A DNA stretch of 64,000 nt from JAAEPI01 sp964352625. GTDB lineage: Bacteria > Bacteroidota > Bacteroidia > Cytophagales > Cyclobacteriaceae. Every line of letters starts with the position of its first letter. The stretch's first letter is position 1. The translations under genes and the position numbers were made by a program. The notes under the pieces are model-generated. The model ran no database searches and had not been told where the DNA came from. It was given only the letters and a program-made list of their open reading frames with translations. The DNA is taken from positions 62,001 through 126,000 of the forward strand of contig CAYGSD010000008.1 in assembly GCA_964352625.1 (NCBI GenBank), given 5' to 3'. Below are positions 1 through 8,829 of the stretch, piece after piece.

Positions 1-2
1 CC

Positions 3-584
3 GTTCAGCGAGTTTTCGTGCATGAATCGATCATAGATGAGGTGACTCAAAAAATGAAGGCGGCTACAGAGAAAATAAAAACGGGTGACCCATTGAGTGA
101 GGACACGGAGGCCGGGCCGCTGATTCGTCCCGAGGAAGTGAATCGTGTAGAAGAATGGGTGAATGAGGCCAAGGCAAAAGGTGGTGAAATCATTTGTGGC
201 GGCAATCGAATTTCTGACACCTGCTATGAACCAACATTGATTGTAAATCCTTCTGAAGACTCTAAAGTTTCGCAGATGGAAATCTTTGGTCCCGTGGTTT
301 GTCTGTACAGCTACTCCAATATGCATGAAGCGATAGATCGAGCAAATGCACTTCCCTTCCATTTTCAAGCTGCGGTCTTCACCAAGAACATTGATAAGGC
401 GCTAGACGCTGTGCACAGAATCAACGCATCCGCCATTATGGTCAACGACCACACGGCCTTCCGCGTGGACTGGATGCCGTTCGCAGGGCGAGACTCAAGC
501 GGACTTGGCATTGGAAGTATTCCTCACACCATGCATGACATGAGTCGAGAGAAAATGATGGTGATTAAGAGTGGGGTGATTTGA
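3..584 (+). CDS. Aldehyde dehydrogenase family protein, C-terminal part (5' end outside window)
   Basis: NAD(P)-dependent aldehyde dehydrogenase that oxidises an aldehyde to a carboxylate; substrate unknown. The frame is open to the left edge and reads VQRVFVHESI, the stretch that in this family follows the catalytic cysteine, so the cysteine and the cofactor domain lie outside the window. Visible family motifs are EIFGPVVCLYSY (the conserved Glu-x-Phe-Gly-Pro), LPFHFQAAVFT, and VNDHTAFRVDWMPFAG near the end. The last two resemble ALDHs acting on small aldehydes. A GTG lies at position 18 but is internal. The stop codon overlaps the next gene by 4 bases, which suggests translational coupling. 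Confidence 0.9.
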   Translation, partial: VQRVFVHESIIDEVTQKMKAATEKIKTGDPLSEDTEAGPLIRPEEVNRVEEWVNEAKAKGGEIICGGNRISDTCYEPTLIVNPSEDSKVSQMEIFGPVVCLYSYSNMHEAIDRANALPFHFQAAVFTKNIDKALDAVHRINASAIMVNDHTAFRVDWMPFAGRDSSGLGIGSIPHTMHDMSREKMMVIKSGVI

Positions 585-1348
585 ATGTGATCAAAAAAGC
601 CCTTCGTCCAATAGTAAACTTACTTGGTCGACCCAAAATGATGCAGTTCACTGATCCGCCAATATTGATTGGCGGATGTGGACGATCGGGGACTACTCTA
701 CTTCTTTCGATACTCTCTGCGCACCACGAATTGTTTTGTCATCCTAAGGAACTCGGCTTTTTTAGCAGTGTTAGCGTTTTGGAATCCGGTGCTATAAAAA
801 CACCCAGAATTCACAGAATTTATCAGAGCTTGTTGTTCAATAAAATACCAAAAACGGCCAAACGATGGTGTGAGAAGTCACCGAGTAATATTCGACATAT
901 TGATAATATCACTGCATTTACGGGCGGTGATTTTAAGTTCATTGAAATAGTTCGAGATGGCAGGGATGTCATTCTCTCCCGACATCCTACCTCACCCGAT
1001 CGGTACTGGGTGGACCCAGAGCGGTGGGTAAGAGATGTGAGCATTGGATTGAAATACCAAGATGACCCTCGGGTTTACACAGTGAGATACGTAGACTTGA
1101 TAACCGATTATGAAAATACCATCGCAGGAATTTGTGAATTTCTAGAAATTGAGCTCACCCCTGAGCTACTCAGCTGGCATGAACATGCCACGGCTACTCG
1201 CAATAGGGCCTATTTTGGAAAGAAGGTTTCAAGACTTACTGGAGACTCTATTCAAAAGTGGAAAGCCGAAAAACACAAAGAAAGAGTGCAGGAGTTACTT
1301 GACTATCCGGGGGCTATCGATCTTCTGAAACACCACGGGTATCTTTAG
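581..1348 (+). CDS. Sulfotransferase family protein
   Basis: Probable PAPS-dependent sulfotransferase, transferring a sulfuryl group to an alcohol or amine acceptor that cannot be named from sequence. The 5'-phosphosulfate loop is clear (GGCGRSGTTLL, residues 31-41). A 3'-phosphate-binding segment follows (VRDGRDVILSRH, about 124-135). At 255 residues it is a normal single-domain size. The start is TTG at 581, overlapping the ALDH stop in a TTGA junction; GTG at 587 is the alternative. The tight overlap implies cotranscription with the aldehyde dehydrogenase, hinting at modification of a common metabolite. The stop overlaps the convergent DUF3109 gene by 4 bases. Confidence 0.85.
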   Translation: MNVIKKALRPIVNLLGRPKMMQFTDPPILIGGCGRSGTTLLLSILSAHHELFCHPKELGFFSSVSVLESGAIKTPRIHRIYQSLLFNKIPKTAKRWCEKSPSNIRHIDNITAFTGGDFKFIEIVRDGRDVILSRHPTSPDRYWVDPERWVRDVSIGLKYQDDPRVYTVRYVDLITDYENTIAGICEFLEIELTPELLSWHEHATATRNRAYFGKKVSRLTGDSIQKWKAEKHKERVQELLDYPGAIDLLKHHGYL

Positions 1349-1923
1349 ATTCCCTGCTCCTTTTTACTGGCAAGCAACCTTTCAAATTCATGGTACCACT
1401 CTTCACCAAATTTTCGAATCAGCGGTTCTTTTAGGAACCTATAGACTGGCACCTTTAATTCCTTCCCAAGATCACATGCCGGCGAGCAGATGGACCACCG
1501 GTCGTAGTTCAACGATTCGAATTCGCCAGCCTTACCAACACGAATAGGATAAAGATGACAAGACAAAGGCTTCCTGAAATCCGTCTTCCCGTCCTTGTAG
1601 GCCTGCTCTATGCCACATTTCAATATTTTCTGATCATCATAAAATGCAAAAGCACATTCCTTCCCATTGATCGTGGTGGTAGAAAAATCTCCGTCTTCAT
1701 CAACAAGAAAACCTCCCTCCTTTTCCAAAACCTCAATCGCTTCCTTGCTTAAATATTCCTTCACGATATCAACCACCTCTTCGATCTGATCCAATTCATC
1801 GAACAACAATGGAGCCCCCAAATCTCCTTCTACACAACATGCTCCCTTGCACTTCTGAAGGTCACAAACGAACGCCTCTTCCACCACTTCATCGGAAATC
1901 AAAACCTTGTCGAACTGAATCAT
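1345..1923 (-). CDS. DUF3109 family cysteine-rich protein
   Basis: Small cytoplasmic protein of the DUF3109 family, common in Bacteroidota, with no established function. Its cysteines look like a metal site: C20, C25, C29 and C30 in FVCDLQKCKGACC, then single cysteines in GKECAF, KCGIEQ and LSCHLYP, and a final CSPAC. The pattern resembles the YkgJ zinc/iron-chelating proteins. Its 192 residues match the family size. It is monocistronic and convergent with the sulfotransferase gene. Family identity is confident; metal binding is inferred from the cysteines. Confidence 0.8.
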   Translation of the reverse strand: MIQFDKVLISDEVVEEAFVCDLQKCKGACCVEGDLGAPLLFDELDQIEEVVDIVKEYLSKEAIEVLEKEGGFLVDEDGDFSTTTINGKECAFAFYDDQKILKCGIEQAYKDGKTDFRKPLSCHLYPIRVGKAGEFESLNYDRWSICSPACDLGKELKVPVYRFLKEPLIRKFGEEWYHEFERLLASKKEQGI

Positions 1924-2011
1924 TTATAAATTTTCTACAAAAGTAGCGAACCTTTTAGCATGACTACCCGTAAGTTCAACTCAAATACATGTACCTACAT
2001 AAATAAAGAAA

Positions 2012-2578
2012 ATGAAAAACACAGGATTACTAATTATCGCATTGCTAGTATCTGGCTCGGCTATAGCACAAGACAAACTTTCAGTCAACACAGACGAAAG
2101 TGTGATCAACTGGCATGGCGAAAAAATTGTTGGCAACTCTCATGACGGCACCATAATGTTCAAAGAAGGAAGCATTGAAGTAAAGAATGGAAAACTAGTT
2201 GGCGGGTCATTTACAGCTGACATGACCAGCATTAAAGAAGGTAAAGGAGCCGCTAAGCTCGATGGTCACCTTAAATCAGATGATTTCTTTGGCGTGGAGA
2301 CGTACCCAACATCATCGTTGGTAATTACCAAAGTGGGCAAAGGAAAAGACGGTGCAGCTCAAATCACAGCGAACCTGACCATAAAAGGAAAAACTGAGGA
2401 GATTACCTTCCCTGCTCTTTTCTCCATTGAAAATGGCGTGGCGATTGCCTCTGCCGAGTTGACATTCGATCGCTCGAAATTCGATGTGAGATATGGGTCG
2501 GGTTCATTCTTCGACGATCTTGGAAACAAGGCCATCAGTGACGAAATCAAAATCAACGTGAGCCTAAAGGCCAATTAA
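2012..2578 (+). CDS. YceI family protein, secreted
   Basis: Periplasmic YceI-like lipocalin-fold protein, a family that binds isoprenoid-type lipids in a barrel. A signal peptide is evident (residues 1-19, MKNTGLLIIALLVSGSAIA, then QDK). The body has typical YceI phrases: SVINWHGEKIVGNSHDG, GGSFTADMTSI, LKSDDFFGVETYPTSSL, LTIKGKTEEITFP and an end rich in beta strands. It has 188 residues. A bidirectional terminator follows. A second YceI gene, with a lipoprotein signal, lies at 26660-27307, so the genome carries at least two paralogues with different envelope anchoring. Confidence 0.9.
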   Translation: MKNTGLLIIALLVSGSAIAQDKLSVNTDESVINWHGEKIVGNSHDGTIMFKEGSIEVKNGKLVGGSFTADMTSIKEGKGAAKLDGHLKSDDFFGVETYPTSSLVITKVGKGKDGAAQITANLTIKGKTEEITFPALFSIENGVAIASAELTFDRSKFDVRYGSGSFFDDLGNKAISDEIKINVSLKAN

Positions 2579-2593
2579 GAAAAATTATCCACG

Positions 2594-2630
2594 AAAAAAG
2601 CCGTCCCGATGATTCGGGGCGGCTTTTTTT
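2594..2630. terminator. Bidirectional intrinsic terminator
   Basis: A 10-base-pair stem (2600-2609 with 2614-2623, one G-U pair) around a 4-base loop, preceded by six A and followed by seven T. It lies between convergent genes (YceI and the barrel protein) and can work on both strands. Confidence 0.85.
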
Positions 2631-2647
2631 GTGCCAGTTCAGGAACC

Positions 2648-3184
2648 TTACTTCCCTACTTTAAATAAGCTGTAACCCACAGAAAGCTGAAAGGTATTTG
2701 CCTTTACATCTCCACCACCTGCACTCACATCCTTTAGTCCAGCAATATATCTCGCCGTTAGATTTAGTCCCATTGGCAAATCAAGTCCAGCACCGAATGC
2801 CGCGCTTAGGTCAGAATTCTCAAGAGAACTTTTAATGTCATTCCCGTCTGAGTCTTCGGCATTCAATAATATACCAAATTGTGGCCCAGCTTGAACATTG
2901 AGACCACCAGCTATGTAAAACTTAAGCATGATTGGCACATCCAGATAACCCAAGTCAACAGCATCGGCTCCTCTTTTCGAAAACAAGGCTTCAGGCTGAA
3001 TACCAAATTTCGTGATCTTGATGAGGCCGTAAGCACCGCCATGAAACGCCGTGATGTTATCTCCTCCACCTTCACTGAGGCTGGCCATATTTACACCACC
3101 TTTAAGTCCTAACTCGACCTTGGCTTGGCTAAATCCCAAAGTCACAAGTGAAACAAACAAAATAGATAGAAATACCTTTTTCAT
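2648..3184 (-). CDS. PorT-like outer membrane beta-barrel protein
   Basis: Small outer-membrane barrel of the 'outer membrane protein beta-barrel / PorT family' group typical of Bacteroidota. The signal peptide (residues 1-19, MKKVFLSILFVSLVTLGFS) is followed by KVELGLKGGVNMASLS, the characteristic first strand. The rest alternates hydrophobic strands and Gly/Asp turns (GIQPEALFSKRG, LNVQAGPQFGILL, LNLTARYIAGL) and ends in LSVGYSLFKVGK. It has 178 residues. No specific role can be assigned, and PorT proper is not implied. Monocistronic, ending at the shared terminator. Confidence 0.8.
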   Translation of the reverse strand: MKKVFLSILFVSLVTLGFSQAKVELGLKGGVNMASLSEGGGDNITAFHGGAYGLIKITKFGIQPEALFSKRGADAVDLGYLDVPIMLKFYIAGGLNVQAGPQFGILLNAEDSDGNDIKSSLENSDLSAAFGAGLDLPMGLNLTARYIAGLKDVSAGGGDVKANTFQLSVGYSLFKVGK

Positions 3185-3251
3185 AATTAGTTAATTAGTT
3201 TGAGTAAAGTAAAAGTTAATCTCGCAAACCCCCATCACCACTAAAGGAAAT

Positions 3252-4373
3252 TCAGGAGAGTCTTGATTTAAAATCTTCATATCCAAATTTCTTGGCAAGG
3301 TGAAATTCATCATTCTTCCAAATGCCAATGCTTGGATGCTTGACTCCATTAAAAGTAGACGTTTTCACCATGGTGTAATGAATCATATCTAGAAGGATTA
3401 CCCTACTTCCCATCTCTAATGGTTCATCGAAAAAATATTCTTCCAGAAAATCTCCTGCCAGACAACTCACACCGCCTAATCTGTAACCATACTCGCCACT
3501 CTCTGCCGTTCCAATAATTGCTGGTCGGTAAGGCATTTCGAGTGTATCGGGCATGTGGCAGGTGAATGATGTGTCTAAAATTGCGGTCTTCTTTCCTCCA
3601 TTTTCAACAATGTCCAATACCGATGTGACCAAATCTCCTGTCTGCCACGCAAAGGCGCTCCCTGGCTCAAGAATCACCTGCACATTAAATTTCTCTTTGA
3701 ATTTTCTCAAAACAGAAATCAAATGATCAGTATCGTACCCATCCTTGGTCATCAGATGGCCTCCGCCCATATTCACCCACTTGACCTTTGGCAAATGCTG
3801 ACCAAACTTCTCTTCAAAATGCTCCAGCACAGTTGCTAAAGAATAGGAAGTTGACTCACATAGTACATGAAAGTGAAGTCCTTCAATCCCTTCTGGCAAC
3901 TCCGTTGGAAACTGGACAGCCGTGATTCCCAAGCGGGAAACAGAACTGGCCGGATTGTACAAATCCGTTTCCACGTCTGACCATTCGGGATTGACTCTGA
4001 GTCCGCAACTCACCTTACCTTCAGCTTTGTGTCTGAACCTTTCGAATTGTGAAATGGAATTGAACGTGATGTGACTTGACTTTTCCAGTATTTCATCAAA
4101 TTCGTCTTCAGCGTATGCCACGGCATATGTGTGAGACTTGGCTTTCATTTCCTCGAAACAAAGGCGCACTTCATTCAGAGAGCTCGCGGTAGCCCCGGAA
4201 ATATATTCTCTCACAATCGGGAAGGCACTCCACATCGAAAACCCCTTGAACGCCAGAATAATCTCCACTCCTGCTTTCTCACTCACTGATCGAATTAGGC
4301 TGAGATTTTGTCTTAGCTTCTCCTCATCCAACACAAAGCAGGGTGTCGGGATTTTTGAATAATCAATTGGCAT
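3252..4373 (-). CDS. nspC: Carboxynorspermidine decarboxylase
   Basis: PLP-dependent alanine-racemase-fold decarboxylase that converts carboxy(nor)spermidine to (nor)spermidine, the last step of the aspartate-semialdehyde polyamine route. The N-terminus PTPCFVLDEEKL and the Schiff-base lysine K43 in ILAFKGFSMW match NspC. So do GGGHLMTKDGYD, ILEPGSAFAW (phosphate binding), TCHMPDTLEMPYRP, SCLAGDF and the C-terminal IHYTMVKTSTFNG. The length of 373 is usual. It is the third gene of an overlapping operon with the synthase (4868-6079) and a DinB-like gene, overlapping the latter by 11 bases. The context strongly supports the assignment. Confidence 0.93.
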   Translation of the reverse strand: MPIDYSKIPTPCFVLDEEKLRQNLSLIRSVSEKAGVEIILAFKGFSMWSAFPIVREYISGATASSLNEVRLCFEEMKAKSHTYAVAYAEDEFDEILEKSSHITFNSISQFERFRHKAEGKVSCGLRVNPEWSDVETDLYNPASSVSRLGITAVQFPTELPEGIEGLHFHVLCESTSYSLATVLEHFEEKFGQHLPKVKWVNMGGGHLMTKDGYDTDHLISVLRKFKEKFNVQVILEPGSAFAWQTGDLVTSVLDIVENGGKKTAILDTSFTCHMPDTLEMPYRPAIIGTAESGEYGYRLGGVSCLAGDFLEEYFFDEPLEMGSRVILLDMIHYTMVKTSTFNGVKHPSIGIWKNDEFHLAKKFGYEDFKSRLS

Positions 4374-4875
4374 TGAGATAGCGCTCTTCTAAAATGTGCA
4401 AATGATGCAAGCAATGACCAGAAATAATATAGCCAATAGCCTCCACAGAAAATTCACCTCCACTAGTCTTACCTGTTCGCTTCATCTGCACTTGATCGAA
4501 GTTGGCAAATAGATCTATGGTGGCAGCTCTTAAAATATGAAACTCGTTCAGAATTGAAGCCAGTTTACGATCATTCGCTCTACTCTCAGGCACGTATGCA
4601 TCCTGATCAAATCCCGAAAGTTCGGTCTGATCGTTCCTCGCAAAACGAAGCGCGCGATAGCAAAAAATCCGCTCGGCATCATTCAAATGCTGGAGTACTT
4701 CTTTGATCGTCCACTTACCTTCTGCGTAAGCAAAAATCCCTTTTTCCTCTGGAATGGATGAAACCAAGTCACTCAATTCGTCACCAGATTCCATCAAGTT
4801 TTGGAGTGCCGTTCCATTTTGGATTTGGCCCAAATACCCATGATAAAACTTCGGCGCTGCGTTTAAATCAATCAT
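4363..4875 (-). CDS. DinB/YfiT-like four-helix-bundle protein
   Basis: Cytoplasmic DinB-superfamily protein. These are metal-binding four-helix bundles, often linked to thiol transfer or stress, but most are uncharacterised. The metal-site histidines are visible as H63 in EVLQHLNDAERI and H154/H157/H158 in ISGHCLHHLHILEERYL. The protein has 170 residues. It sits between the two norspermidine/spermidine genes, overlapping the upstream one by 8 bases and nspC by 11, so it is cotranslated with them. Its position suggests some link with polyamine metabolism, but nothing in the sequence says what it does. Confidence 0.85.
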   Translation of the reverse strand: MIDLNAAPKFYHGYLGQIQNGTALQNLMESGDELSDLVSSIPEEKGIFAYAEGKWTIKEVLQHLNDAERIFCYRALRFARNDQTELSGFDQDAYVPESRANDRKLASILNEFHILRAATIDLFANFDQVQMKRTGKTSGGEFSVEAIGYIISGHCLHHLHILEERYLNAN

Positions 4876-6079
4876 AATTAAATTCTAAATCCTCATTAAC
4901 TAGTTCGTGCCAAGGCAATCCCGACTCCCCCACCTTTTTGAGGAATGGATCAGGGTTGAACTCTTCTACATTCCTCACTCCGGTTCCGCCCCATTCGCCA
5001 GTCAAAAACATAAACGCACCTGTCATGGCTGGCACACCCGTGGTATAGGATACGCCCTGAGCTCCCGTCTCCTGAAAGGCCTGCTGATGCGGACAGTTGT
5101 TGTAGATGTAGTAGGTCTTGTCTGCTCCATCTTTAACGCCCTTGATTCTACAACCAATCGAAGTTTCTCCTTCGTAATTTTCACCTAAACTTCCCGGATC
5201 TGGAAGAACAGCCTTTAGGAATTGAAGAGGAACTATCTCTTGTCCCTGATACATGACCGGCTCAATTGAAGCCATGCCAATGTTCTGAATCACTCTCAGG
5301 TGCGTCAAGTACTCTTGGCCAAAAGTCATCCAAAAACGAGCTCTCTTAAGAGAGGGGAAATTTTTGGTGATGGACTCTAACTCCTCGTGAAACAAAAGGT
5401 ACGAATCTCTCTCTCCGATATTTGGATAGGTCAATACCTCTTTGAACTCAAAAGGCTCAGTCTCCACCCACTTGCCGTCTTTCCAGTATTTACCTTTTTG
5501 GGTGATCTCTCGAATGTTGATCTCAGGGTTGAAATTGGTGGCGAAAGCCTTTCCATGATCACCCCCATTGCAGTCTACAATGTCCAGATAATGCATCTCA
5601 TCAAAGTGATGCTTGGCAGCATAAGCTGTGTAAACGCCCGTCACTCCAGGGTCAAAGCCACACCCGAGAATGGCAAGTAATCCGGCTTCCTTAAATCTTT
5701 CCTGATAGGCCCACTGCCATGAATACTCAAATTTGGCCTCTTCTATAGGCTCATAATTGGCTGTGTCCAAATAATTCACACCAGCCTTTAGGCACGCTTC
5801 CATGATCGTCAAATCCTGATAAGGAAGTGCCACATTGATGACTAACTTGGGTTGGTGCCTCTCAAAAAGAGCGACCACTTCTTCTACATGGTCAGCATCT
5901 ACTTGATCGGTTTGCACCGTTACACCATGCATCTTCTTGATATCCGCAGCTATTGCATCACACTTTGATTTGGTGCGGCTAGCCAAGACAATATCAGAAA
6001 ATACTTCAGAGTTTTCAGCGCATTTGAATGCAGTCACACGACCCACTCCTCCTGCACCGATGATTACTATTTTAGACAT
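4868..6079 (-). CDS. Carboxynorspermidine synthase (saccharopine dehydrogenase family)
   Basis: NADPH-dependent enzyme of the saccharopine dehydrogenase family. By context it condenses aspartate semialdehyde with diaminopropane or putrescine to give carboxy(nor)spermidine. A Rossmann motif lies at residues 5-15 (VIIGAGGVGRV), then AADIKKMHG, VINVALPYQDL, LDTANYEP and LGCGFDPGVTGVYTAYA, which mark this subgroup rather than true saccharopine reductase. It has 403 residues. It is the first gene of the operon that includes nspC, which is the main reason for preferring this function. It overlaps the following DinB-like gene by 8 bases. Confidence 0.9.
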   Translation of the reverse strand: MSKIVIIGAGGVGRVTAFKCAENSEVFSDIVLASRTKSKCDAIAADIKKMHGVTVQTDQVDADHVEEVVALFERHQPKLVINVALPYQDLTIMEACLKAGVNYLDTANYEPIEEAKFEYSWQWAYQERFKEAGLLAILGCGFDPGVTGVYTAYAAKHHFDEMHYLDIVDCNGGDHGKAFATNFNPEINIREITQKGKYWKDGKWVETEPFEFKEVLTYPNIGERDSYLLFHEELESITKNFPSLKRARFWMTFGQEYLTHLRVIQNIGMASIEPVMYQGQEIVPLQFLKAVLPDPGSLGENYEGETSIGCRIKGVKDGADKTYYIYNNCPHQQAFQETGAQGVSYTTGVPAMTGAFMFLTGEWGGTGVRNVEEFNPDPFLKKVGESGLPWHELVNEDLEFNYD

Positions 6080-6109
6080 TCGTTAAGGTTTTACCCAAAG
6101 GTAATTTCC

Positions 6110-8740
6110 TTATCGAATAAATCGGTGTGCGAGCTTGATAAGAAATGTATTTGTTCCCTTAAGCCCATTGAGTTCCCCTGTCAAATTTCTGAATTCATTT
6201 CGATCACTTGAATCATTATATGAACCATTATTCGCCCAAACGAGGAACAAGGTAGAACCGGGAATGTACTCCCAACGAAGCACCATATTAGATCGAAATT
6301 CTACACTATTGAAGTTTGGATTGCCAAATGAATAATCTGTAGTCAGGTCGTTATTTTCGTCTACATTGAAAACATCATCAGCAGGATCATAGGTGATTTG
6401 CGCATCTTCAATAAGCAGGAATCTGTTTTCCAAATCGGTGGCATTCGACTCGGTGACTCGCTTGAATTCGCTGTACTCTCCTGAGGCAAGGAATGGTTGT
6501 CCCCAGAATTCGATGGTCAGATTTGGCGTAACATTATAATTCGCTCTTATTGACATGCTGTAGGTGTTCTGAGCAATTCGACTTAGGAGATAAATCCCAT
6601 CCTCTTCACTGTCATTACCCACATACTGGAGGGTATTATCTCGGAATGAAACACTTGGGGAGAGAGTAAAAGTGAAGGCATCCGTAGGCCGAACAGTCAG
6701 GTTAAAATTGAAGCCCATGCTGTCGTTGAAATCATCCTTACCCTGGAAAAACCAGTTACTGTACGAAACCCTGATCTTCTTCTGTTGATTGGTTCCGACC
6801 CAAAACCAAACTTCCGTGCCTCCCGGATACGTGATCGAAGGACCTCCTCGCAAATCCGCATTCGATATCGATTCGCCACTTGTAAAGAAACCTGTCTCGA
6901 ATCCCCAGAAATTATGAAACTGGAAATTGAAATTCATATTGGCATTTATACTGGTACGCGTACCTCCGAAATCATAGTTCTGCTCATGGTAAATATTGTA
7001 ATTCTGCCATCTGAATAGCTTCGTTTTGTCATTGATTTGATACCTCGCATAGACCCAATTATTGATATTATCCGTTTGCTGGAGAAACCCAATGTCATTG
7101 AGCTCCAAACCCGGAGATCGGTAGTTTGAGCCTACTGTCCAGTTCAGCTTCCCGCTCTGTTTTCCGAAAGTAAGCGCAGCGAAAGAACCGGTTAAAACAG
7201 TGAGCGTGCTATCCACGTCTCGGTAGTCATTGTCTGTTCGTTGGAAGCTCCTTCTGAATGCCGTCTGGGTTCTATACAAGGCGCCTTCCGTACCCTCAAC
7301 GCGGCTCATCCCAATTTTTGCATTAACACTGTATTTTCTATCCCATAGATTCTGGGTAATATCCACACCCCCACTTTGCGCATTGTCATGCAAATATTCC
7401 AGTCCATTCCCTTGCTGATTGAAGCGCTTCACATTTGTGAAAATACCTCCAACGACCGTGTTGCCCTCATCAAAATCCTGCTGCACACGAGCCACTGTGA
7501 AATTGGTCAATGGCTCCACTCTTTCCCTTCGTTCATTGCCCACGGTATCCATCACATTGACCCATGTTTCAGCTGTCACTGCATCCTGAAAACCCCATGA
7601 GAAACCTTTAGCGTTCTTTCCTGTAAGCTTTGCCGCTCCTAGAATTCGGGTGTTATTAGGAAAATCCACATACTCGACATCACCATCTTCCGGATATCCC
7701 CGAGGACGGGCGCCTATCCTTCTTGAGTAAAAAAGGTTATTCCGACCTCCACTTGTCCCGAACGTCAGAATGTTATTGCCCTCCAGAAAGAAGGGTCTCT
7801 GTTCCCTGAAGAAAAGCTGGAAAGCAGAAAGGTTAACTGCGGAAGGGTCCGCATCCACTTGTCCGAAATCGGGGTTCACTGTTAAGTCCAAGGTAATATC
7901 CGAGGTGATTCCTACCTTGGCATCCAGCCCAATGTTGGCCATGGATTCGTTCCCTGAATCCCTATATGGATTCCCATCCTCCCTCGGAAATTTGGAAGTA
8001 GAGCCGAGTACATACGGCTGAATTTCTAATTGCTTTTGAGGCTTAATACCAGTGATCCCGTTTAGCTCGCCAAAAAGGTGCACCCAACCCGGAGCATTCG
8101 GATCTACGGGTTGCCAGGTCCATCTCTCCTGCTCTCTAAAAAAACGTCTCGTGAATTGAATACCCCACGTGTGCACATCCTGATTGGCAAACCGAAGCTG
8201 CGATAATGGGATTTTGTACTCGGCTATCCAGCCTTCATCATCCACACTTGTTTTCAGGTACCAGATGGGGTCCCAAGTGGAGTCCCAGTTGTTTCCATTG
8301 TTCGATACATACTCATCGCCTTTCACCCCGGAAACACTTGCCGTGAAGGAGAAGGCGGTTCGTTTGTCATTGTAGCTATCGATGTTCATTTCCACCCAAT
8401 CGCCATCGAACCCATCGCGCCGAGACATTCGCTTCACGATCTTATCTGGCTCTGTGTCAAAGGCCCGAATGCCCACGTATAAGAACTTCTCATCGTAGAG
8501 AATCTTGAATTTCGTGTCCTGTGAGGGAGTGGATTTGTAGTCGGGTTGGTGCCCGATAAAATCGCCTCCCCATTCTACCTGGTTCCAGGCGTCATCATCC
8601 AGAAACCCATCTATGACAGGAGCCTCGCCCTCTATGCGTTGAGTGTTGTAAGTTTTTTTCTTTTCTTCTTCCTGGGCGAAAGCTGTTGTCCAATACAACA
8701 GAGATAGGAGCGTTAGTCCTGTGAGTTTTTTGGTGAGCAT
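6110..8740 (-). CDS. DUF5916 outer membrane protein with CBM9-like N-terminal domain
   Basis: Large outer-membrane protein of the DUF5916 family. I place the start at 8740 because MLTKKLTGLTLLSLLYWTTAFAQ forms a proper signal peptide. An upstream in-frame GTG/ATG region would put charged and polar residues before it. After the signal comes a carbohydrate-binding-module-9-like domain (PVIDGFLDDDAWNQV through LYVGIRAFDTEPDKIV). A long beta-rich region then ends in LIKLAHRFIR, a barrel-like terminus. The mature size of about 850 residues fits the family. The function is unknown; relatives are often annotated as hydrolases without proof. It is divergent from the T9SS plug gene. Confidence 0.85.
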   Translation of the reverse strand: MLTKKLTGLTLLSLLYWTTAFAQEEEKKKTYNTQRIEGEAPVIDGFLDDDAWNQVEWGGDFIGHQPDYKSTPSQDTKFKILYDEKFLYVGIRAFDTEPDKIVKRMSRRDGFDGDWVEMNIDSYNDKRTAFSFTASVSGVKGDEYVSNNGNNWDSTWDPIWYLKTSVDDEGWIAEYKIPLSQLRFANQDVHTWGIQFTRRFFREQERWTWQPVDPNAPGWVHLFGELNGITGIKPQKQLEIQPYVLGSTSKFPREDGNPYRDSGNESMANIGLDAKVGITSDITLDLTVNPDFGQVDADPSAVNLSAFQLFFREQRPFFLEGNNILTFGTSGGRNNLFYSRRIGARPRGYPEDGDVEYVDFPNNTRILGAAKLTGKNAKGFSWGFQDAVTAETWVNVMDTVGNERRERVEPLTNFTVARVQQDFDEGNTVVGGIFTNVKRFNQQGNGLEYLHDNAQSGGVDITQNLWDRKYSVNAKIGMSRVEGTEGALYRTQTAFRRSFQRTDNDYRDVDSTLTVLTGSFAALTFGKQSGKLNWTVGSNYRSPGLELNDIGFLQQTDNINNWVYARYQINDKTKLFRWQNYNIYHEQNYDFGGTRTSINANMNFNFQFHNFWGFETGFFTSGESISNADLRGGPSITYPGGTEVWFWVGTNQQKKIRVSYSNWFFQGKDDFNDSMGFNFNLTVRPTDAFTFTLSPSVSFRDNTLQYVGNDSEEDGIYLLSRIAQNTYSMSIRANYNVTPNLTIEFWGQPFLASGEYSEFKRVTESNATDLENRFLLIEDAQITYDPADDVFNVDENNDLTTDYSFGNPNFNSVEFRSNMVLRWEYIPGSTLFLVWANNGSYNDSSDRNEFRNLTGELNGLKGTNTFLIKLAHRFIR

Positions 8741-8829
8741 AGGTAGAGTTTGAGTAATGACAACCAAGTATCAATAAGGTTGCATTCGGTAGTTTTACTG
8801 CTCAACCTTCAAATAGTTACAATAGCATT

